12,132 bases of DNA. Source: CAYUXF01 sp964448755 (lineage in GTDB: Bacteria; Margulisbacteria; Termititenacia; Termititenacales; CAYUXF01). Below, one piece after another: positions 8,942 through 12,132 of this stretch; position 1 is the stretch's first letter, and each line of letters starts with the position of its first letter. The stretch covers positions 1 through 12,132 of the forward strand of contig CAYUXF010000047.1 in the NCBI GenBank assembly GCA_964448755.1, in the 5' to 3' direction. The translations under genes were made by a program, and so were the position numbers. The notes beneath the pieces are model-generated. The model was given only the letters and a program-made list of their open reading frames with translations, made no database searches and was not told the DNA's origin.

Positions 8942-9225
8942 TAATTATTAGTAATTAACAGTTATTCTTTAAAAATAGTAATAATACTAATAAGGGCTGT
9001 TGATATCTGGATAACTGCCAATTATCCAGTAATTATACAGGGTTTTTGTCATTTAGACTATTAATAACTTGTTGATAGTTTGTTGAAAAAGAACAAAGTT
9101 ATTGTTAGTTATTAACAACGATATTTATTGTAATTAATAAATGTAGATTAACATAAAAAATAGCAGGAGTTTTACAGCGCTTATACAGCAGTTATACACA
9201 GGAAATCTAAATAAAATATGGATAA
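8942..9225. other. dnaA-dnaN intergenic oriC module with variant DnaA boxes
   Basis: This non-coding spacer holds many sites close to the DnaA box TTATCCACA (or TTATNCACA). TTATACACA lies at 9192-9200 (+), and TTATACAGC at 9181-9189 (+), exactly 11 bp before it. TTATCCAGT at 9022-9030 and TTATACAGG at 9033-9041 form a second pair with the same 11-bp step. TTATCCAGA at 9006-9014 (-) faces the site at 9022, making the perfect inverted repeat CTGGATAA-N7-TTATCCAG. TTATCCATA lies at 9217-9225 (-), touching the dnaA stop, and a weaker CTATCAACA at 9070-9078 (-). Only the 9192 site fits the relaxed consensus fully. The dnaN-proximal end carries the apparent DnaA-trio. No convincing dnaA terminator was seen. 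Confidence 0.65.
8976..9014 (+). other. apparent DnaA-trio / basic unwinding element
   Basis: The plus strand reads TAG-TAA-TAA-TAC-TAA-TAA (8976-8993), then GGGC (8994-8997), then two DnaA-box-like sites on the minus strand, ATATCAACA (8998-9006, 7/9) and TTATCCAGA (9006-9014, 8/9). Read 3'-to-5' away from the boxes, five of six triplets fit the published DnaA-trio consensus 3'-[G/A]A[T/A]-5'. Order (boxes, GC cluster, trios, AT-rich DNA) and direction (boxes towards dnaA, trios towards dnaN) match the Bacillus subtilis oriC unwinding element. This is the likely site where DnaA melts the origin; function is inferred. Confidence 0.6.
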
Positions 9226-10623
9226 TTATTTATTGAGAATATCTCTTTTGAGATCACTAATGACACCATTTAGATAAGGATCCGCTTTGATATCATTTTT
9301 TATTTTGTCACAGGCGTGTAAGACTGTAGTGTGGTCACGTCCGCCAAAATTACTACCGACTTTTGAAAGAGAAGAAGAGGTTAGTTCTTTAGAAAGATAC
9401 ATGGCAATTTGTCTGGCTAGAGCAATTTCTTTAGTCCGTACTTTTTCCGAAAAAGATTCTATTTCAATATTAAAATATTCTGCCACGACCTGTTTAATGG
9501 TGCTAATAGTAATGTGTTTATTTTCTTTAGAACCGAAAATATTTTTTAAAGTTTCTGCGGCAAAATCTACGGTTAGTGTTTCGCCAGCTAAAGAAGAGTG
9601 AGCAACAATTCTAGTTAACGCACCTTCCAGTTCGCGGACATTAGATGGTATTTGTTTGGCAACATACTCTAAAACATCATTAGGGACATTTAAAGATTCA
9701 ATAGCGGTCTTTTCTTTTAAGATTGCCAACCTGGTTTCTAGGTCAGGGGCCTTGATATCAGCAATTAAGCCCCAGGCAAAACGATTTTTTAAACGATCGG
9801 AAAGCTTGGCCAATTCTTTAGGTGGCCGGTCGGAATTTAAAACAATTTGTTTGTTTGATTCGTGCAAGGCGTTAAAAGTATGAAAAAATTCCTCTTGCAT
9901 ATGTTCTTTACCCATTAAGAACTGAATATCGTCAATTAATAAAATATCAACAGTCCGGTATTTATTGCGGAACTCGTTGATCTTATTTTGACCAACGCGG
10001 ATCGCTTCGATCATTTCATTGGTAAATGTCTCACCATTGGTATAGACAACTTTTAAAAATTTATTAATATCAAGTGCCTTCTGGCCAATAGCCTGCATTA
10101 AGTGTGTTTTACCAACGCCCGATTCACCGTAAATAAAGAGCGGGTTATAGGCTTTAGCTGGTGATTCCGCTACAGCCAGAGCGGCGGCATGACAAAAGCG
10201 GTTGTTATTGCCAACCACAAAATTATCAAAAGTATATTTAGGGTTAAAAAGAGAGCGTTTTTCTTTGAGTGTCAAATCTTCTGCTTTTTCGGCGGCGGTC
10301 AGTCCCGGCAGTGGCGTATTGGCTGTTTGTTCTGCTGCTTTTGGTGTTTCTACGGAACTCTGTTCATCGACAATAAAATTAAAATCTTTATCTACCCGGT
10401 AATTGATCAAGACGGTTTGCTGCAGCTTTCTAAAAAGGATCTCCTGGATCTGTTGTTCACAGCGCTCTTTGATCCAGCTCATAACAAAATCACTTGGAAC
10501 TACTAAAGTTAAAACCCCTTCCTCCAAAGAAGATACTTTAGCTGAGGAAATAAAAGTTTGATAACCAGGTGTGGTCAATTTTTCTTTTAAATTATCTTTT
10601 AATACCGTCCAGACTTTTTCCAC
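9226..10623 (-). CDS. dnaA: Chromosomal replication initiator protein DnaA
   Basis: 465 residues, typical DnaA length (about 450-470). Domain I (about 1-80) is the interaction domain for helicase and regulators, and residues about 85-122 are a low-complexity linker. The AAA+ domain III has Walker A GESGVGKTH (166-174), Walker B LLIDDIQFL (228-236), sensor 1 in VLNSDRPP (261-268; Asn where Thr is usual), the arginine finger in NRFAWGL (280-286) and sensor 2 NVRELEGAL (328-336). Domain IV carries the DnaA-box-binding signature GGRDHTTVLHACDKI (427-441). ATP-DnaA binds oriC boxes, melts the origin and recruits helicase. The start is GTG, supported by AAGGGG (10630-10635) 6 bp upstream and by the conserved W at residue 5. 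A promoter flanked by DnaA boxes lies just upstream, which suggests autoregulation. Confidence 0.98.
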   Translation of the reverse strand: MEKVWTVLKDNLKEKLTTPGYQTFISSAKVSSLEEGVLTLVVPSDFVMSWIKERCEQQIQEILFRKLQQTVLINYRVDKDFNFIVDEQSSVETPKAAEQTANTPLPGLTAAEKAEDLTLKEKRSLFNPKYTFDNFVVGNNNRFCHAAALAVAESPAKAYNPLFIYGESGVGKTHLMQAIGQKALDINKFLKVVYTNGETFTNEMIEAIRVGQNKINEFRNKYRTVDILLIDDIQFLMGKEHMQEEFFHTFNALHESNKQIVLNSDRPPKELAKLSDRLKNRFAWGLIADIKAPDLETRLAILKEKTAIESLNVPNDVLEYVAKQIPSNVRELEGALTRIVAHSSLAGETLTVDFAAETLKNIFGSKENKHITISTIKQVVAEYFNIEIESFSEKVRTKEIALARQIAMYLSKELTSSSLSKVGSNFGGRDHTTVLHACDKIKNDIKADPYLNGVISDLKRDILNK

Positions 10624-10945
10624 GAAAAACCCCTTAAAAACTTATCCACAAAAGAGAGAATAGTATACAGCAGATAATAATTTTTTCAAGCAAAATTGTT
10701 GATAACTTTCTAAAAAACAGCGATTTTTGTGGATAAATATACTTAAAAAACACTCAGACACTGTTGTTAGTTAATAAATGTTTAATTATAATGAACACTG
10801 AAAAATTTTACAGTTAATTATCCACTTATTCAACGGTTATCCACAGAAAAGAGTTAGTTGATAGCTATAAAGAGTTAAGTATTGTTTAAAACAGTTGATA
10901 ATTATTAAGAATAGCAGATATTAATAACAACTTATCCACAAAAAA
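10624..10945. other. dnaA upstream oriC module with consensus DnaA boxes
   Basis: Four perfect TTATCCACA boxes are visible: 10642-10650 (+), 10728-10736 (-), 10837-10845 (+) and 10932-10940 (+). Near matches are TTATCCACT at 10818-10826 (+), 19 bp before a perfect box, and TTATCAACA at 10697-10705 (-). The DNA between them is very AT-rich. Upstream-of-dnaA boxes together with the cluster beyond dnaA give a bipartite origin, as in Bacillus and some other bacteria. From about 10946 to 11058 the DNA is AT-rich and non-coding, with no further good boxes; it contains one small inverted repeat, AAATAA-GGCG-TTATTT (11030-11045). Confidence 0.85.
10662..10689 (-). promoter_or_regulatory. dnaA promoter
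   Basis: On the minus strand, -35 TTGAAA (10684-10689) and -10 TATACT (10662-10667) are 16 bp apart, a good sigma-70-type match. The predicted start of transcription, near 10655, is followed at once by a perfect DnaA box (10642-10650), and a near-consensus box (10697-10705) sits just above the -35. DnaA bound to these sites would be placed to repress its own promoter, as known in other bacteria; here that is inferred from position. Confidence 0.6.
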
Positions 10946-11008
10946 CAGTTAATTAAATATTAACAATAGGGAAAGTAGTTTAAAAAATAAACGAAATAGT
11001 AAAAAACT

Positions 11009-11014
11009 TATAAT
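11009..11014 (+). promoter_or_regulatory. possible -10 element for the rightward genes
   Basis: A perfect TATAAT on the plus strand lies about 50 bp before the first rightward coding stretch, followed by a purine-rich AAGGGG. No recognisable -35 stands 16-18 bp upstream, and TATAAT is easily met by chance in such AT-rich DNA. Confidence 0.25.
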
Positions 11015-11058
11015 AAGGGGAAAATATTTAAATAAGGCGTTATTTTACTGAAACTTAA

Positions 11059-11334
11059 TACAAACAGCCCGAGCCTTATGCGGCTATATTTGATAAAATA
11101 GACGAAGCTTCGGCAAAAGAAATAATAGAGTTAGTTAAGGCGAATACGGAGCCTGGTAAAGAAATTGATATGAAATATTATGATGGTTATTTGTTTTTCA
11201 AGGCGTCTGCAAATGACCAAAATAGATTGTTAATGATATTTGATAGTTTTGGTGATAATGCAAAAAAAGAAAAATCACTAAGATATATAGATAAGACAGT
11301 AAATATTTTAAAAAATAAAATATTACTTAAATAA
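11059..11334 (+). pseudogene. 5'-truncated small gene of unknown function
   Basis: One frame is open from just after a TAA (11056-11058) to the TAA at 11332-11334, 91 codons. The translation looks like a real protein: an acidic helical start (PYAAIFDKIDEASAKEII), then a strand-like YYDGYLFFKAS and a Lys-rich helical end. No ATG, GTG or TTG occurs in frame before the ATG at 11170, although the first 37 codons look coding and are richer in G+C (GCG, TCG, ACG codons) than the surroundings. The simplest reading is a gene that lost its start by deletion or frameshift. A 54-residue protein from 11170 is the alternative, but no clear ribosome-binding site precedes it. The next gene's GGAGG starts one base after the stop, so the two were probably an operon. 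The family is not recognised; a small partner or immunity-type protein is conceivable but unsupported. Confidence 0.45.
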
Positions 11335-11346
11335 TGGAGGATGAAT

Positions 11347-12132
11347 ATGCAAACATATAGAAATTTTATTCACAGTATGTTTCCAACGTTAAAAGAAAAT
11401 GTTCCTTGGGTAGATGTTAATAAAAACAATAAGAGGGAAAAAGAAGAAATAGTTCCTCGTCATCATCAAACAGACATGTATTACAGTGAAAACAATACAG
11501 AAGTTACTTTTTCAGAAAAAAGATTGTTTCTTGCTCAACAATCAAGAAACATGGCGCCAGAATTAAGAAAAAAACTTATATTAGAAACAATTAAATATTT
11601 AAGTTCAAATGAAGATTATGAGGCAAGAGCCGCATTAAAAGCCATTGGCGAAGAAACACTGCCATACTTGCTACAATATATTGATGACAAAAGTGACTCA
11701 AAAAAATGGTCTGTATATAACGTATTACAATTTATGCCAAGATGTTATTCTAAATTCAATAATGTTAAATTTATTGAAGAAGAACTATTACCAGCGTTAA
11801 AAAAACAATTAGAGCAAGAAAAAAACATAAGTTTAAAAGAGCATCTTGACTCAACTATTTCAACATACGAAACAATTGTTAAACAAAAAGGCATTACCAG
11901 CTATGGAGAAAATAAAGAATTAACATATATAAAATGGCTTCCTGAACTTTTTCCAAATTTAAATAAAGCTACTCCCTGGGTAGATTTTAATAAAAATAAT
12001 TCTTTAGATGATAATGAATATGTTTCATTTTGGGTTGATAATGATGGAATTGATATTGATTGTATAAAAAACAGAGATAAATTAGTATTTGTCCTGAAAA
12101 ATTATAAATTACTAGATAAAGACCAGCTGGGA
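11347..12132 (+). CDS. Unrecognised repeat protein with EF-hand-like loops and HEAT-like helices (3' end outside window)
   Basis: An open frame of 262 codons runs to the window end without a stop, so the C-terminus is missing. The start is the ATG at 11347, which stands 6 bp after GGAGG (11336-11340); the in-frame ATG at 11341 abuts that site. No signal peptide or membrane segment is seen. Residues 4-34 and 194-224 are alike and exactly 190 residues apart: Y..F/W-I/L-..M/L-FP-x-L-x4-PWVD-x-NKNN. Each ends in a DxNxNNxxxxxE loop (23-34 and 213-224) that resembles an EF-hand calcium loop, with Asn in place of the usual Gly at position 6. Between them, residues about 55-180 are helical; EARAALKAIGEETLPYLLQY (91-110) looks like a HEAT repeat. 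A second acidic stretch DNDGIDID (231-238) follows. The gene is AT-rich and unlike its core neighbours, suggesting accessory or acquired DNA. Function is unknown. Confidence 0.8.
   Translation, partial: MQTYRNFIHSMFPTLKENVPWVDVNKNNKREKEEIVPRHHQTDMYYSENNTEVTFSEKRLFLAQQSRNMAPELRKKLILETIKYLSSNEDYEARAALKAIGEETLPYLLQYIDDKSDSKKWSVYNVLQFMPRCYSKFNNVKFIEEELLPALKKQLEQEKNISLKEHLDSTISTYETIVKQKGITSYGENKELTYIKWLPELFPNLNKATPWVDFNKNNSLDDNEYVSFWVDNDGIDIDCIKNRDKLVFVLKNYKLLDKDQLG
11356..11448 (+). repeat. first copy of an FP-L-PWVD-NKNN protein repeat
   Basis: Encodes residues 4-34 of the right-end protein. FPTL (12-15) is followed by PWVD (20-23) and NKNN (25-28), ending at Glu34. Aligned with the second copy at an offset of exactly 570 bp, it keeps F, P, L, P, W, V, D, N, K, N, N and the final E without gaps. 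Confidence 0.75.
11926..12018 (+). repeat. second copy of the FP-L-PWVD-NKNN protein repeat
   Basis: Encodes residues 194-224: FPNL (202-205), PWVD (210-213), NKNN (215-218), ending at Glu224. The DNA around the motif differs from copy one at many codon positions, so the duplication is not recent. The second unit probably continues beyond the window. Confidence 0.75.

Noticed and set aside
9007..9029. Inverted repeat CTGGATAA-N7-TTATCCAG as a dnaA terminator
   Set aside because: No T-tract follows on either strand, and both arms are DnaA-box-like, so facing DnaA sites are the better reading.
10745..11040. Repeated TTAATTA, GTTAGTTA and ATAACAA strings as an iteron or CRISPR-like array
   Set aside because: They have no fixed length or spacing and are expected in very AT-rich origin DNA.
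11341..11346. ATG at 11341 as start of the right-end gene
   Set aside because: It directly abuts GGAGG with no spacer; the ATG at 11347 has normal spacing.

Overview
This window is a bacterial chromosomal replication-origin region. Genes on the left run leftward (minus strand) in the order dnaA, dnaN, recF, a DUF721/DciA-type gene, gyrB, gyrA, ychF. A separate AT-rich pair of genes on the right runs rightward. All genes therefore point away from the DnaA-box-rich stretch around 10.6-10.95 kb, as expected when genes are co-oriented with forks leaving oriC. The order dnaA-dnaN-recF-DUF721-gyrB-gyrA is a widespread ancestral origin arrangement, known for example from Actinobacteria; Firmicutes are similar. 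A DciA-type helicase-loader gene is present. The sequence does not fix the phylum: a moderately AT-rich, probably little-studied lineage is likely, and a candidate phylum such as Margulisbacteria is only a guess.

Layout, right to left. At 11.06-12.13 kb there is a 5'-degraded small gene followed by a gene that runs off the window; the latter has a duplicated EF-hand-like loop around a HEAT-like helical core. At 10.62-10.95 kb lies the dnaA upstream region, with four perfect TTATCCACA boxes, two near matches and a good dnaA promoter. dnaA occupies 9.23-10.62 kb. At 8.94-9.23 kb the dnaA-dnaN spacer carries variant DnaA boxes, a GC cluster and a trinucleotide array that matches the DnaA-trio/basic unwinding system described in Bacillus subtilis. 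dnaN (7.80-8.92 kb) ends in a strong intrinsic terminator. recF, dciA, gyrB, gyrA and ychF (1-7.70 kb) form a tightly packed second unit, broken only by a 128-bp gyrB leader.

Together the core genes cover initiation (DnaA on the two box clusters), helicase loading (DciA-like protein), processivity (beta clamp), gap repair (RecF) and supercoil control (gyrase), followed by the translation-associated ATPase YchF. The main points for a second look are the bipartite origin with an apparent DnaA-trio, the zinc-ribbon-extended DciA homologue, the Ala at the quinolone-resistance position of GyrA, and the unrecognised repeat protein beside the origin. No tRNA, rRNA, CRISPR array or insertion sequence was seen.
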